NCBI GenBank assembly: GCA_020631475.1
Contig: JAHDHE010000005.1
Span: 1-56,606, forward strand
DNA length: 56,606 nucleotides
Direction: 5' to 3'
Source: Tenacibaculum sp.
GTDB lineage: Bacteria; Bacteroidota; Bacteroidia; Flavobacteriales; Flavobacteriaceae
The translations under genes were made by a program, and so were the position numbers. Position 1 is the first letter of the stretch, and each line of letters opens with the position of its first letter. Positions 26,593-36,350 of this stretch are shown here, piece after piece. Below the pieces are notes generated by a model. The model was given only the letters and a program-made list of their open reading frames with translations. It was not told where the DNA came from and did no database searches.

Positions 26593-26934
26593 ATGACAAC
26601 GTACACTTTACTTTTAGTTTTAATATTGATTGTTGCAATAGCATTAATCTTAATCGTAATGGTTCAGAACCCAAAAGGAGGAGGATTATCTTCATCGTTT
26701 GGAGGTGGTGGTGCTCAAAATATTGGTGGTGTACAAAACACTAATAGTTTTTTAGACAGAACTACTTGGACTTTAGCAATTACAATGTTTGCTTTAATCT
26801 TATTAGCTAACTTTGCTATTCCTAGAGGTAACGCAGCAGACGCTCCTCAATTAGACAGCACATTAGAAAATGTTGAAACTACAGTTCCTGCTACACCAGC
26901 AACTGAAACAACTACAAAAGACAGCGTTAAGTAA
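26593..26934 (+). CDS. secG: Preprotein translocase subunit SecG
   Basis: 113 residues. Two transmembrane helices (about 3-23 and 55-75) are separated by the diagnostic cytoplasmic loop MVQNPKGGGLSSSFGGGGAQNIGG. A Thr/Ala-rich tail follows, as usual in Bacteroidota. SecG assists SecYE-mediated export. Its ATG immediately follows the stop of the preceding gene, and a strong hairpin ends the transcript. Confidence 0.95.
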   Translation: MTTYTLLLVLILIVAIALILIVMVQNPKGGGLSSSFGGGGAQNIGGVQNTNSFLDRTTWTLAITMFALILLANFAIPRGNAADAPQLDSTLENVETTVPATPATETTTKDSVK

Positions 26935-26954
26935 TCTTAACCTAAACAATATAT

Positions 26955-26989
26955 AAAATGCCAACGTAAATGACACGTTGGCATTTTTT
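26955..26989 (+). terminator. Terminator after secG
   Basis: Arms AAAATGCCAACGT (26955-26967) and ACGTTGGCATTTT (26975-26987) with a 7-base loop and a following T run. It separates the miaB-secG run from the groES operon. Confidence 0.9.
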
Positions 26990-27036
26990 TTACAACATAT
27001 TTAATTGCTTTAGAAAAATTGTCAGCAAAAATCTAA

Positions 27037-27051
27037 TGGCATAATTTCTGA
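27037..27051 (+). promoter_or_regulatory. Possible sigma-54-type promoter of groES
   Basis: TGGCATAATTTCTGA places GG and GA at the spacing of the -24/-12 elements (consensus TGGCAC-N5-TTGC); the -12 dinucleotide is GA instead of GC, so the match is imperfect. A GTCAG at 27021-27025 and CTGAC at 27048-27052 form an inverted pair around it. Initiation would fall near 27063, about 35 bases before the groES ATG. No CIRCE element is seen. Confidence 0.35.
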
Positions 27052-27099
27052 CTATTTCAAAGTATAAACAAAAAACAAATTAATCATAATTTATATAAA

Positions 27100-27375
27100 A
27101 TGGGATTAAACATTAAACCTTTAGCAGATAGAGTTCTTGTAGAACCTGCTGCAGCAGAAACTACGACAGCTTCAGGACTTATTATTCCTGATAACGCAAA
27201 AGAAAAACCACAAAAAGGAACTGTTGTTGCCATTGGTAACGGAACTAAGGATGAACCTTTAACAGTTAAAGTTGGTGATACTGTTTTATACGGAAAGTAC
27301 GCAGGTACTGAATTAAAACATGAAGGAAACGATTACCTAATCATGAGAGAAAGCGACATTTTCGCTATTATATAG
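27100..27375 (+). CDS. groS: Co-chaperonin GroES
   Basis: 91 residues, full length: [22 protein letters not shown] at the N-terminus, the mobile loop (about 17-32), and [22 protein letters not shown] and [13 protein letters not shown] at the end. Forms the heptameric lid of the GroEL chamber. Usually groEL follows immediately. Here a 116-codon S23-type gene and repeat-like flanks lie in between. Confidence 0.97.
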   Translation: MGLNIKPLADRVLVEPAAAETTTASGLIIPDNAKEKPQKGTVVAIGNGTKDEPLTVKVGDTVLYGKYAGTELKHEGNDYLIMRESDIFAII

Positions 27376-27386
27376 CTAAATGCAGT

Positions 27387-27400
27387 AAGCTTTAAGCTAT
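27387..27400. repeat. Left arm of inverted repeat flanking the S23-type gene
   Basis: AAGCTTTAAGCTAT, lying in the groES-S23 gap and running into the first two bases of the S23 start codon. It is the exact reverse complement of 27767-27780. Weaker pairing continues outward for about 11 more bases (GCAT and AG motifs). Confidence 0.75.
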
Positions 27401-27749
27401 GAGGGATTTTAAAAAATATGATATTTGGATATTAAGTCATCAGTTTACACTGAAAGTTTATGATCTAACAAATAATTTTCCTCAAAAAGAAACCTACGGA
27501 ATTACTTCTCAAATTAGAAGAGCTTCAGTTTCAATACCTACTAATATTTCGGAAGGATGTGGTAGAGACAGTGATTCTGAATTCAATAGGTTTCTAACCA
27601 TAGCTTTAGGTTCTGCATCAGAAGTAGAATATCTACTTATACTCTCAAAAGATTTAAGTTTTATTTCAGAAGAAAATTTTAAGCAATTAGCTACTGAAAT
27701 AAATACCATCAAAAGAAAAATTTATACATTAAAACAAAAATTAAAATAG
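27399..27749 (+). CDS. Four-helix-bundle protein, S23 / 23S rRNA intervening-sequence family
   Basis: 116 residues predicted as four helices. Family signatures are clear: FKKYDIWILSHQFTLKVY, QIRRASVSIPTNISEG, EFNRFLTIALGSASEVEYL, and a Lys-rich last helix. Members are encoded in intervening sequences of some 23S rRNA genes and as stand-alone genes in Bacteroidota; related bundles (Avd) act in diversity-generating retroelements. Molecular function is not known, and nucleic-acid binding is suspected. Remarkably it sits between groES and groEL on the same strand, 23 bases after groES, bounded by an inverted repeat. No reverse transcriptase or rRNA is nearby. Confidence 0.9.
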   Translation: MRDFKKYDIWILSHQFTLKVYDLTNNFPQKETYGITSQIRRASVSIPTNISEGCGRDSDSEFNRFLTIALGSASEVEYLLILSKDLSFISEENFKQLATEINTIKRKIYTLKQKLK

Positions 27750-27766
27750 CCTAACGCATTAAGCAT

Positions 27767-29434
<1,668 letters not shown>

Positions 29435-29435
<1 letters not shown>

Positions 29436-29449
29436 TGGCGAGTCGCCAC
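29435..29449. repeat. Palindrome at the groEL stop
   Basis: GTGGCGAGTCGCCAC, a 15-base perfect palindrome with a single central base, beginning in the groEL stop codon. The 20 bases from 29436 match 39318-39337 inside hemW with two differences. Confidence 0.6.
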
Positions 29450-29455
29450 AGACAA

Positions 29456-29890
29456 TTATAAAAAAGCCTCGATAATATTAATTATCGAGGCTTTTATTTT
29501 TTTAAGTCTATCTATTTTTAAAATAGTGTTAAACATTTCTAATTGTTTTTCTGAAAAACTACGCACAATTCCATCTCTAGCATAAAAACTTATACTAGAA
29601 TCTTTCTTATGAACTAAAATAACTACTGGTTGCCCGACAATCCAAGCTTTATAAAATTCTTTCTCCTTTCCTTCTAAAAAAACTGAATCATTAATTACAT
29701 AAGTATAATCCATTAACTTATTGTATGATTCATCAAAAACAGATGGAGTTTGATAAACTTTAGTTATTACCCCTTGAGCTTCATAAAACTCATTTTCATT
29801 GTAGTCTTGATATTTTTTTTCTTTAGCACATGAAAGAAAGAAAAGAACCATTAGAAAACAACTAAATTTTCCTTTCAACAACATAATCAA
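29456..29890 (-). CDS. Hypothetical lipoprotein
   Basis: 144 residues with a lipoprotein signal (FLMVLFFLSC, Cys near residue 21). The mature part is a small alpha/beta domain with EFYEAQGVITKVYQTP and KAWIVGQPVVILVHKKDSS, reminiscent of DUF3592-like folds but not identified. Its last 12 codons contain the groEL terminator hairpin. The start overlaps the end of the prenyl synthase gene by 29 bases, so it is likely the last gene of that transcript. An internal start at the second Met is possible. Confidence 0.65.
   Translation of the reverse strand: MIMLLKGKFSCFLMVLFFLSCAKEKKYQDYNENEFYEAQGVITKVYQTPSVFDESYNKLMDYTYVINDSVFLEGKEKEFYKAWIVGQPVVILVHKKDSSISFYARDGIVRSFSEKQLEMFNTILKIDRLKKIKASIINIIEAFL
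29462..29495. terminator. groEL terminator, embedded in the convergent gene
   Basis: Arms AAAAGCCTCGATAAT (29462-29476) and ATTATCGAGGCTTTT (29481-29495), loop ATTA, followed by a T-rich run. The hairpin lies within the last codons of the leftward lipoprotein gene. Confidence 0.9.
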
Positions 29891-30839
29891 TCATTTGTAG
29901 TAGTGAGCTTTTATATTCAGTTTCTGGAAAGTTGTTTAAAATTGCTAATGCTTTATTTTTATAATCGTGCATTTTAGCAGTAGTATATTCTAAACCTCCA
30001 TTATCTTTTACAAAAGCAATTACTTCTTTAACACGTTTTTTATTGGTGTTATGCTTTTTTACTGAATTAATTAACCATGCTTTTTCTTTTGGAGAACAAG
30101 TGTTTAAAGTATGAATTAACGGGAGTGTCATTTTTTGCTCCTTAATATCTATCCCTGTAGGTTTTCCTATTTTATCTTCAGTATAATCAAACAAATCATC
30201 TTTAATTTGAAAAGCAATTCCGATATATTCTCCAAATTTTCGCATTTGCTGAACAGTTTCGTTATTTGCTCCTACCGAGGCTGCACCAATACCACAACAA
30301 GCAGCAATTAAGGTTGCTGTTTTCTGGCGAATAATTTCGAAATATATTTCTTCGGTAATATCAAGTTTTCGCGCTTTTTCAATTTGTAAAAGCTCCCCTT
30401 CACTCATTTCACGAACTGCAATTGATATTAGTTTTAAAATATCAAAATCCTCATTATCAATAGAAAGTAACAGTCCTTTAGATAATAAAAAATCTCCTAC
30501 TAAAACGGCTATTTTATTTTTCCAAAGTGCATTGATTGAAAAGAATCCTCTACGACGATTACTATCATCAACCACATCATCATGCACTAAAGTTGCTGTG
30601 TGAATTAATTCAACCACAGACGCACCGCGATAAGTACGCTCGTCGAAACCACCATCAGAAACCATTTTTGCTACTAAAAAAACAAACATTGGTCGCATTT
30701 GTTTTCCTTTTCGGCGAACTATATAATAAGTAATTCGGTTTAATAACGGAACTTTAGACAACATCGAATCTTTGAACTTAGTTTCAAAGAGTTCCATTTC
30801 TTTAGCAATCGGAAGTTTTATTTGCTCTACTTGCTTCAT
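29862..30839 (-). CDS. Trans-polyprenyl diphosphate synthase
   Basis: 325 residues, all-alpha prenyltransferase. The first Asp-rich motif HDDVVDDSNRRRG (about residue 92) and the second, KDDLFDYTEDKIGKP (about 217), bind the Mg-diphosphate. GKQMRPMF and LIHTATLVHDDV are typical of the octaprenyl/solanesyl-type enzymes that make the menaquinone side chain. Chain length cannot be fixed from sequence alone. Downstream it overlaps the lipoprotein gene. Upstream it is 30 bases from the membrane-protein gene. Confidence 0.92.
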   Translation of the reverse strand: MKQVEQIKLPIAKEMELFETKFKDSMLSKVPLLNRITYYIVRRKGKQMRPMFVFLVAKMVSDGGFDERTYRGASVVELIHTATLVHDDVVDDSNRRRGFFSINALWKNKIAVLVGDFLLSKGLLLSIDNEDFDILKLISIAVREMSEGELLQIEKARKLDITEEIYFEIIRQKTATLIAACCGIGAASVGANNETVQQMRKFGEYIGIAFQIKDDLFDYTEDKIGKPTGIDIKEQKMTLPLIHTLNTCSPKEKAWLINSVKKHNTNKKRVKEVIAFVKDNGGLEYTTAKMHDYKNKALAILNNFPETEYKSSLLQMIDYVVERKI

Positions 30840-30869
30840 TATTTATCAAAAATAGGAAATTATTTAATC

Positions 30870-31607
30870 TTAAATAGCTCTAATTCTTTTTAATCTAGTC
30901 CAAGTTTTTTTATGTCTTCTTTTATAAATAGACATAGTACCTCTATCCAAACCATAATAAAATAAACAAATTCCTGAAGGAGGATTAGCGCTCGGTAAAA
31001 ATTCAAAAGTATTAAAAGCTAATTTTGGCCAAGACCATGTATTTAAAGCTGTTCCTATAAGTTCTGCATATACTACTACACCATACATTGTTAAATAAAA
31101 CAATTTTTCTTTAGGATATTTTCTTAATGAATAAAATACTAAAATGGTCATTACAAAACCAAAAACATAATTTTTAAATATCAAAAATAAAAATGAATAT
31201 AAAATAATACTTACAGTTAAAAAAGAATTTATCTTCTTTGAATTTAGTCTTATTTTAGGTTTTCTTGAAAAGCTATAAACTCCGAGAAAAACTAATGCAT
31301 GTCCGAAAGGAATATAATGTGGAATGTTGTTCAATCTGTAAGAATACATTCCTAAGCATAATGAAAACATGTACTCTCCAACAACACCAATAATAAAAGC
31401 ATAAATAAGCTGTTCTTTAATCCTTGATGTTCCTTTATAATAGCAAAAAATAAAAACGAATATTACACAAATATTATTGATCCATTGAGAATGCTCAAAA
31501 TAATTCTTTGCAAAGAAAACACTATCAAAAAAAAGTCCTAAAAAGAGAATAAAAAGAATCCAACCTAAAGACTGAATAGTTTGACCAAATGCATTCTTGT
31601 AACTCAT
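30870..31607 (-). CDS. Hypothetical polytopic membrane protein
   Basis: 245 residues with about seven transmembrane helices. Conspicuous segments are YIPFGHALVFLGVYS, YAELIGTALNTWSWPKLAF and SANPPSGICLFYYGLD. The last two resemble patterns of carotenoid-pathway-like membrane proteins, but I cannot assign a function. The start codon overlaps the rlmN stop as TAATG, so it is translationally coupled to rlmN. The C-terminus is strongly basic (YKRRHKKTWTRLKRIR). Confidence 0.7.
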   Translation of the reverse strand: MSYKNAFGQTIQSLGWILFILFLGLFFDSVFFAKNYFEHSQWINNICVIFVFIFCYYKGTSRIKEQLIYAFIIGVVGEYMFSLCLGMYSYRLNNIPHYIPFGHALVFLGVYSFSRKPKIRLNSKKINSFLTVSIILYSFLFLIFKNYVFGFVMTILVFYSLRKYPKEKLFYLTMYGVVVYAELIGTALNTWSWPKLAFNTFEFLPSANPPSGICLFYYGLDRGTMSIYKRRHKKTWTRLKRIRAI

Positions 31608-32647
31608 TATGATTTGTTAGCCAACTGCCCACATGCAGCATCAATATCTTTTCCTCTCGAACGACGAACATTTACCACGATATCGTGCATTTCTAAGTTC
31701 GAAATATAATTGTTTATAGCTGCTGGACTTGCTTGTTGAAATTCGCCATCATCAATAGGGTTATACTCAATTAAATTTACTTTACAAGGCACATAACTAC
31801 AGAATTTAATTAAAGCATCAATATCTTCTTTTTTATCATTAATTCCTCCCCAAACAACGTACTCATAAGTAATCATTCGTTCAGTTTTCTCATACCAATA
31901 TTCTAACGCTTCTTTTAAATCTTTTAAAGGAAAAGTCTTATTAAAAGGCATGATTGAGGTACGAACCTCATCGATAGCGGAGTGTAATGATACTGCTAAA
32001 TTAAACTTTACCTCATCATCTGCCATTTTCTTTATTATTTTAGGCACACCAGATGTTGATACTGTAATACGTTTTGGTGACATTCCTAAACCTTCGGGAG
32101 ATGTAATTTTATCTATTGATTTAATTACGTTATTGTAGTTCATTAAAGGTTCTCCCATCCCCATAAAAACTATATTAGAAAGTTTTCTGTTGTAATACAG
32201 TAAACTTTCTTTATTGATAGCTGCAACCTGATCGTAAATTTCATCAGGATTTAAGTTACGCATTCTTTTTAAACGTGCTGTTGCACAAAAACGACAATCT
32301 AAACTACAACCTACTTGACTAGAAACACATGCAGTTGTTCTTGTTTTTGTAGGTATTAAAACTGATTCTACCACCAAACCATCGTGTAAACGAACTGCAT
32401 TTTTTACAGTTCCGTCTTTACTACGCTGCATGTTATCAACTTCAATATGATTAATCACAAAGTTCTCATCTAACATTTTACGTGTAACTTTCGACAAGTT
32501 CGTCATATCATCAAATGAATGTGCCGATTTATTCCACAACCATTCATATATCTGATTACCACGAAATGCTTTATCTCCGTTCTCTACAAAAAAATCTCTA
32601 AGTTGTTCTTTTGTTAATGCGCGTATGTCTTTTTTCTTCACTTTCAT
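31607..32647 (-). CDS. rlmN: Dual-specificity 23S rRNA (A2503) / tRNA (A37) C2-methyltransferase
   Basis: 346 residues from the ATG at 32647; an upstream ATG at 32674 would place the leader inside the queA terminator and is rejected. Radical-SAM motif CSLDCRFC (about 116-123), FMGMGEPLMNY, and the C-terminal catalytic Cys in DIDAACGQLA. RlmN methylates C2 of A2503 in 23S rRNA and A37 in some tRNAs by a methyl-cysteine mechanism. Coupled to the downstream membrane-protein gene. Confidence 0.95.
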   Translation of the reverse strand: MKVKKKDIRALTKEQLRDFFVENGDKAFRGNQIYEWLWNKSAHSFDDMTNLSKVTRKMLDENFVINHIEVDNMQRSKDGTVKNAVRLHDGLVVESVLIPTKTRTTACVSSQVGCSLDCRFCATARLKRMRNLNPDEIYDQVAAINKESLLYYNRKLSNIVFMGMGEPLMNYNNVIKSIDKITSPEGLGMSPKRITVSTSGVPKIIKKMADDEVKFNLAVSLHSAIDEVRTSIMPFNKTFPLKDLKEALEYWYEKTERMITYEYVVWGGINDKKEDIDALIKFCSYVPCKVNLIEYNPIDDGEFQQASPAAINNYISNLEMHDIVVNVRRSRGKDIDAACGQLANKS

Positions 32648-32664
32648 CGGGTACAAAAATACAC

Positions 32665-32694
32665 AAAACCTCACAAGTAGCCTTGTGAGGTTTT
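32665..32694. terminator. queA terminator
   Basis: Arms AAAACCTCACAAG (32665-32677) and CTTGTGAGGTTTT (32682-32694), loop TAGC. It lies 23 bases after the queA stop and just before the rlmN start. Confidence 0.85.
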
Positions 32695-32717
32695 GTTATT
32701 AATTTAAAAAGATGTTT

Positions 32718-33767
32718 TTATAAGATTAACATCGCATCTCCGTACGAGTAAAACTTATATCCTTCTTTAATTGCTTCTTGATATGCTTCCATCATAAAAT
32801 CGTGTCCTGCAAATGCAGAAACCATCATTAATAATGTTGATTTTGGTGTATGAAAATTTGTAATCATTGCATTCGCAACGCTAAAATCATAAGGAGGGAA
32901 AATAAATTTATTTGTCCATCCTTCAAATTCTTTCAATTCACGCTTCGATGTGATTGCTGATTCTACAGTTCTCATTACTGTTGTACCAACAGCACAAATT
33001 CTTTTCTTATTTTTTCTAGCACTATTTACCATATCTGCACTAGCTTGAGGAACGATAATTTTCTCAGAATCCATTTTATGTTTAGATAAATCTTCTACCT
33101 CAACTGGATTAAAAGTTCCTAAACCTACGTGTAAAGTTGTTTCAGCAAAGTCAATTCCTTTAATTTCTAAACGCTTCATTAAGTGCTTAGAAAAGTGTAA
33201 TCCTGCTGTAGGAGCTGCTACTGCACCTTCGTGCTTAGCAAAAATTGTTTGGTAACGATCTTCATCAGAAGCTTCTACCTCACGCTTAATATATTTTGGC
33301 AAAGGTGTTTCACCTAACTCAACTAATTTTTTTCTAAACTCTTCGTAAGGACCATCATATAAAAAACGTAATGTTCTACCACGAGATGTTGTATTATCTA
33401 TAACTTCAGCTACTAAACTTTCGTCATCGCCAAAGAATAATTTATTTCCAATTCTGATTTTTCTTGCTGGATCAACTAAAACATCCCACAAACGATTTTC
33501 AGCATTTAATTCACGTAATAAGAAAACTTCAATACGAGCTCCTGTTTTTTCCTTGTTACCATACATACGGGCTGGAAAAACTTTGGTATTGTTTAACATC
33601 ATTACATCTCCTTCGTCAAAATAATCGATTAAGTCTTTAAACTTTTTATGTTCGATTTTTTGAGTGTCGCGATGCAACACCATTAAACGTGATTCATCTC
33701 TATGCTCTGAAGGATATTCTGCCAATAATTCTTCTGGCAATTCAAAATTAAAATTTGATAATTTCAT
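32718..33767 (-). CDS. queA: S-adenosylmethionine:tRNA ribosyltransferase-isomerase
   Basis: 349 residues, typical full length: [75 protein letters not shown] and [19 protein letters not shown]. It transfers and isomerises the ribosyl moiety of SAM to make epoxyqueuosine at tRNA position 34. Strong promoter at 33791-33822 and a terminator downstream make it a single-gene unit. Confidence 0.97.
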   Translation of the reverse strand: MKLSNFNFELPEELLAEYPSEHRDESRLMVLHRDTQKIEHKKFKDLIDYFDEGDVMMLNNTKVFPARMYGNKEKTGARIEVFLLRELNAENRLWDVLVDPARKIRIGNKLFFGDDESLVAEVIDNTTSRGRTLRFLYDGPYEEFRKKLVELGETPLPKYIKREVEASDEDRYQTIFAKHEGAVAAPTAGLHFSKHLMKRLEIKGIDFAETTLHVGLGTFNPVEVEDLSKHKMDSEKIIVPQASADMVNSARKNKKRICAVGTTVMRTVESAITSKRELKEFEGWTNKFIFPPYDFSVANAMITNFHTPKSTLLMMVSAFAGHDFMMEAYQEAIKEGYKFYSYGDAMLIL

Positions 33768-33790
33768 TGATCTTATTTTCTTTACGTGGG

Positions 33791-33822
33791 CAAATATACA
33801 ATTTCAACATAGGGGTTGTCAA
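33791..33822 (-). promoter_or_regulatory. queA promoter
   Basis: On the minus strand TTG (33822-33820) and TATATTTG (33798-33791) are 21 bases apart, a near-perfect Bacteroidota -33/-7 promoter, leaving a short A-rich leader before the queA ATG at 33767. Confidence 0.75.
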
Positions 33823-33834
33823 GCCTTTTGCCTA

Positions 33835-35067
33835 TTATTTTACTTCGGTCGTCTCAACTCCTATCTGTTTCATATCATTCCAAAAATTACGATACGATTT
33901 TGTAACTACTTCGGCATCTAAAATAACAATTGGAACTTTAAATGCTAATGGAGCGAATGCCATTGCCATTCTGTGATCGTTATAAGTAGTAATTTTTATA
34001 TTCTTATTAATTTTTTCTGATGCTTTTAAATGCAATGTTTCATTTGTAACATTAATGTCTGCTCCTAATTTTGTTAATTCTTCACGTAATGCTTCTAAAC
34101 GATCCGTTTCTTTAATTTTTAAGGTATGTAAGCCCGATAGATCGCAAGCCACCCCAAGACCAAAACAAGTTACTGCTATAGTTTGTGCTATATCTGGAGC
34201 ATTTTTTAAATCTTCAACTAAAGTTTCTGAACTATGTTCTTTTTCTTTTGTTAAAACAATTGAATTTTCTTCAAAAACTGTAGTTACTCCAAAATGCTGG
34301 TAAATTCTAGCTAAACAAGAATCTCCTTGTAAACTATCTTTTTTATAAGCGGATAATTTAACTGAAGAACCTATTTTACTTAAGGAAATTAACGAATAGA
34401 AGTACGATGCAGAACTCCAATCAGACTCTACAACAATATCTTGAATATCGACATTTTCTTTTGATTGAATATGAATACTATTCCCCTCAAATGATGCTTC
34501 CACATTAACTTGATGCAATAAAGCTAAAGTCATTTTAATATATGGAACGGATGTAATTTTACCTTCTAAATAAATTTCCAATCCGTTTTGTAAACTTGGT
34601 GCAATTAACATTAAAGCAGAAATATATTGACTACTTACATTACCATTAATAGACACTTTGTTTTTTAAAAGTTTTTTACCCGTAATTTTTAACGGTGGAT
34701 ATCCTTCTTTTTCTAAATAATCAATATCTGCACCTAAATCTCGTAACGCATTTACCAAAATTTCTATTGGTCGGTTATGCATTCTATCAGAACCTTGTAA
34801 GATTTTTGTTTTTCCTTCTTGTGTAGCAAAAAATGCTGTTAAAAAACGCATTGCTGTTCCTGCATGACCAATATCTGCAATTTCATTACTTGAAGACAAA
34901 GCTTCTTGTAAATGATGTGTATCATCAGAATCTGATAAATTATCTATCGTAATTTCAGGAAATAACTGTTGTAAAATCAACAATCTGTTCGATTCACTTT
35001 TTGATCCAGAAATAATGATTTGATAATCAATTTCTTGATTTGTAGTTTTATTTAAATGTAAGTTCAT
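33835..35067 (-). CDS. aroA: 3-phosphoshikimate 1-carboxyvinyltransferase (EPSP synthase)
   Basis: 410 residues from the ATG at 35067, which follows the preceding stop by five bases; the earlier ATG at 35085 overlaps that gene. ISGSKSESNRLLIL binds shikimate-3-phosphate, GHAGTAMRFLTAF and LQGSDRMHNRPI follow, and KIKETDRLEALREELTKLGA is near the end. Makes EPSP in the chorismate pathway. The N-terminal GSKSESNR differs from the usual SKSxTxR, as is common in flavobacteria. Last gene of a run with two small membrane proteins and a MazG-like enzyme. Confidence 0.95.
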   Translation of the reverse strand: MNLHLNKTTNQEIDYQIIISGSKSESNRLLILQQLFPEITIDNLSDSDDTHHLQEALSSSNEIADIGHAGTAMRFLTAFFATQEGKTKILQGSDRMHNRPIEILVNALRDLGADIDYLEKEGYPPLKITGKKLLKNKVSINGNVSSQYISALMLIAPSLQNGLEIYLEGKITSVPYIKMTLALLHQVNVEASFEGNSIHIQSKENVDIQDIVVESDWSSASYFYSLISLSKIGSSVKLSAYKKDSLQGDSCLARIYQHFGVTTVFEENSIVLTKEKEHSSETLVEDLKNAPDIAQTIAVTCFGLGVACDLSGLHTLKIKETDRLEALREELTKLGADINVTNETLHLKASEKINKNIKITTYNDHRMAMAFAPLAFKVPIVILDAEVVTKSYRNFWNDMKQIGVETTEVK

Positions 35068-35072
35068 TTTTA

Positions 35073-35342
35073 TTATTTTTTCCAAGCATCATTCCACAGT
35101 TTTCTTACTCCATGAAATATTCTAAAAAAGATTGCAAAAAAAACAGCTTGAATTAAAATACGTTTCCAATCAAAATTAAAGCTATCAAATAATAGGCTTG
35201 CAATAAAATTGGTTGCAGTAAACATTAAAAACAGTAACGGAACGTAAATTAAAATATACTTTGTAATTGACATTCTATTTACCAACTCTGTTTCTTCTTC
35301 AATATTCTTATTTAATTTATCTGTTATTTTTTTTGAATTCAT
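35073..35342 (-). CDS. Small two-helix membrane protein, hypothetical
   Basis: 89 residues. A charged N-terminus (NKNIEEETELVNRM) is followed by two transmembrane helices (about 28-50 and 58-78) and a short basic tail (WNDAWKK). No family recognised. Abuts the preceding 82-codon gene with no spacer and lies 5 bases before aroA, so translation of the set is probably coupled. Confidence 0.65.
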   Translation of the reverse strand: MNSKKITDKLNKNIEEETELVNRMSITKYILIYVPLLFLMFTATNFIASLLFDSFNFDWKRILIQAVFFAIFFRIFHGVRKLWNDAWKK

Positions 35343-35591
35343 TTACTTTATTCTCTTATTTACAACATACATTGCGTACAAAACACTTACAGTTGTTTTA
35401 GTTAAGAAAAAACGAACCCATTGTTTATTTGCAAAATGCACGTTATACACTGTATCAAAATCACCAGAAAAAAGTGCTCCTCCTGTTTGAAAAACTAATG
35501 TAAATAATGATATTATTATAATAAGAAAAAGTGCCATTTTTAATACGTGACCCCAATACAAAGACTTTTTTATGTTTTCGTTAAAACTCAT
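35343..35591 (-). CDS. Small membrane protein, hypothetical
   Basis: 82 residues with one strong transmembrane helix (about 18-38, MALFLIIIISLFTLVFQTGGAL) and a weaker hydrophobic segment near 62-78. No family recognised. The ATG directly follows the stop of the MazG-like gene and the stop directly precedes the next ATG, indicating a tight operon. Confidence 0.65.
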   Translation of the reverse strand: MSFNENIKKSLYWGHVLKMALFLIIIISLFTLVFQTGGALFSGDFDTVYNVHFANKQWVRFFLTKTTVSVLYAMYVVNKRIK

Positions 35592-35918
35592 TTACTTTAA
35601 TTTTTCGTTATTATGATGACGATCGTGATCGCGTTTTGTTTTTATATCTAATTTTTTATCGAAAGCTTCTTGTAAATTAACACCCGTTTGGTTTGCTAAA
35701 CACAATACTACAAACATTACATCAGCTAATTCTTCTCCTAAGTCTTTATTTTTATCGCTCTCTTTTTCGCTTTGCTCTCCATAACGACGAGCAATAATAC
35801 GTGCCACTTCACCAACCTCTTCGGTTAATTGTGCCATATTAGTTAGTTCGTTAAAATAACGAACTCCGTGATTTTTAATCCAATCGTCAACTTGCTTTTG
35901 AGCATCTTGTATATTCAT
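35592..35918 (-). CDS. MazG-like nucleotide pyrophosphohydrolase
   Basis: 108 residues. All-alpha NTP-PPase with the metal-binding pattern EEVGEVAR (about 31-38) and ELADVMFVVLCLANQ (about 64-78). Such single-domain enzymes hydrolyse noncanonical or excess (d)NTPs to monophosphates. The C-terminus is His/Asp-rich (RDHDRHHNN). First gene of the run leading to aroA. A second, different MazG-superfamily protein is encoded at 53425-53811. Confidence 0.88.
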   Translation of the reverse strand: MNIQDAQKQVDDWIKNHGVRYFNELTNMAQLTEEVGEVARIIARRYGEQSEKESDKNKDLGEELADVMFVVLCLANQTGVNLQEAFDKKLDIKTKRDHDRHHNNEKLK

Positions 35919-35972
35919 CTTTGTACTTTTAAAATCTTTCTCTAAAAAATCAAAGATAAAATTTCCTTGGTT

Positions 35973-36350
35973 TTAATTGATTCGCCAAGGCGGATTTTTT
36001 CTGTTCTTGCCTGCTTTAAACAAAATAATTTTATTCTTATCAGGATCTAACAAGTGTGCTTCTCGCCACAACCATGTTTGATCTTTGGGTAATTGTGTAA
36101 GTTCTATTCCTTTTTGTTGAAGTTGTTTTACTAACTCATCTAAATTTTCATCTTCAAAATATACTCTTACTCCATTACCTTTTGGTAAATCTTCTACTAA
36201 ATGAATTGAAAAAGTAGCATCTCCATCTGGTAATTCAAAACGGACATACCTAGGGCTTGCATCTACAATAAGATGCAAACCTAGTTTTTTATAAAATTCT
36301 GTTGCAATCTCAACATTTAAAGATGGAATTGTAATTTGATTTAAATTCAT
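35973..36350 (-). CDS. VOC (glyoxalase/bleomycin-resistance fold) family protein
   Basis: 125 residues. Two beta-alpha-beta-beta-beta modules: NQITIPSLNVEIATEFYKKLG at the start and GVRVYFEDENLDELVKQLQQKG then LLDPDKNKIILF in the second half. The metal-ligand positions typical of glyoxalase I are only partly present, so the activity is unknown. The start overlaps the MFS gene stop by 4 bases, so the two are co-translated. The transport and VOC pairing suggests a small-molecule handling unit. Confidence 0.82.
   Translation of the reverse strand: MNLNQITIPSLNVEIATEFYKKLGLHLIVDASPRYVRFELPDGDATFSIHLVEDLPKGNGVRVYFEDENLDELVKQLQQKGIELTQLPKDQTWLWREAHLLDPDKNKIILFKAGKNRKNPPWRIN

Noticed and set aside
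27399-27749. S23-type gene as an accessory Avd protein of a diversity-generating retroelement
   Set aside because: No reverse transcriptase, template repeat or variable protein nearby; the neighbours are groES and groEL.
33664-33976. Two plus-strand frames between queA and aroA
   Set aside because: Both are antisense shadows of queA/aroA ends and cross the queA promoter.
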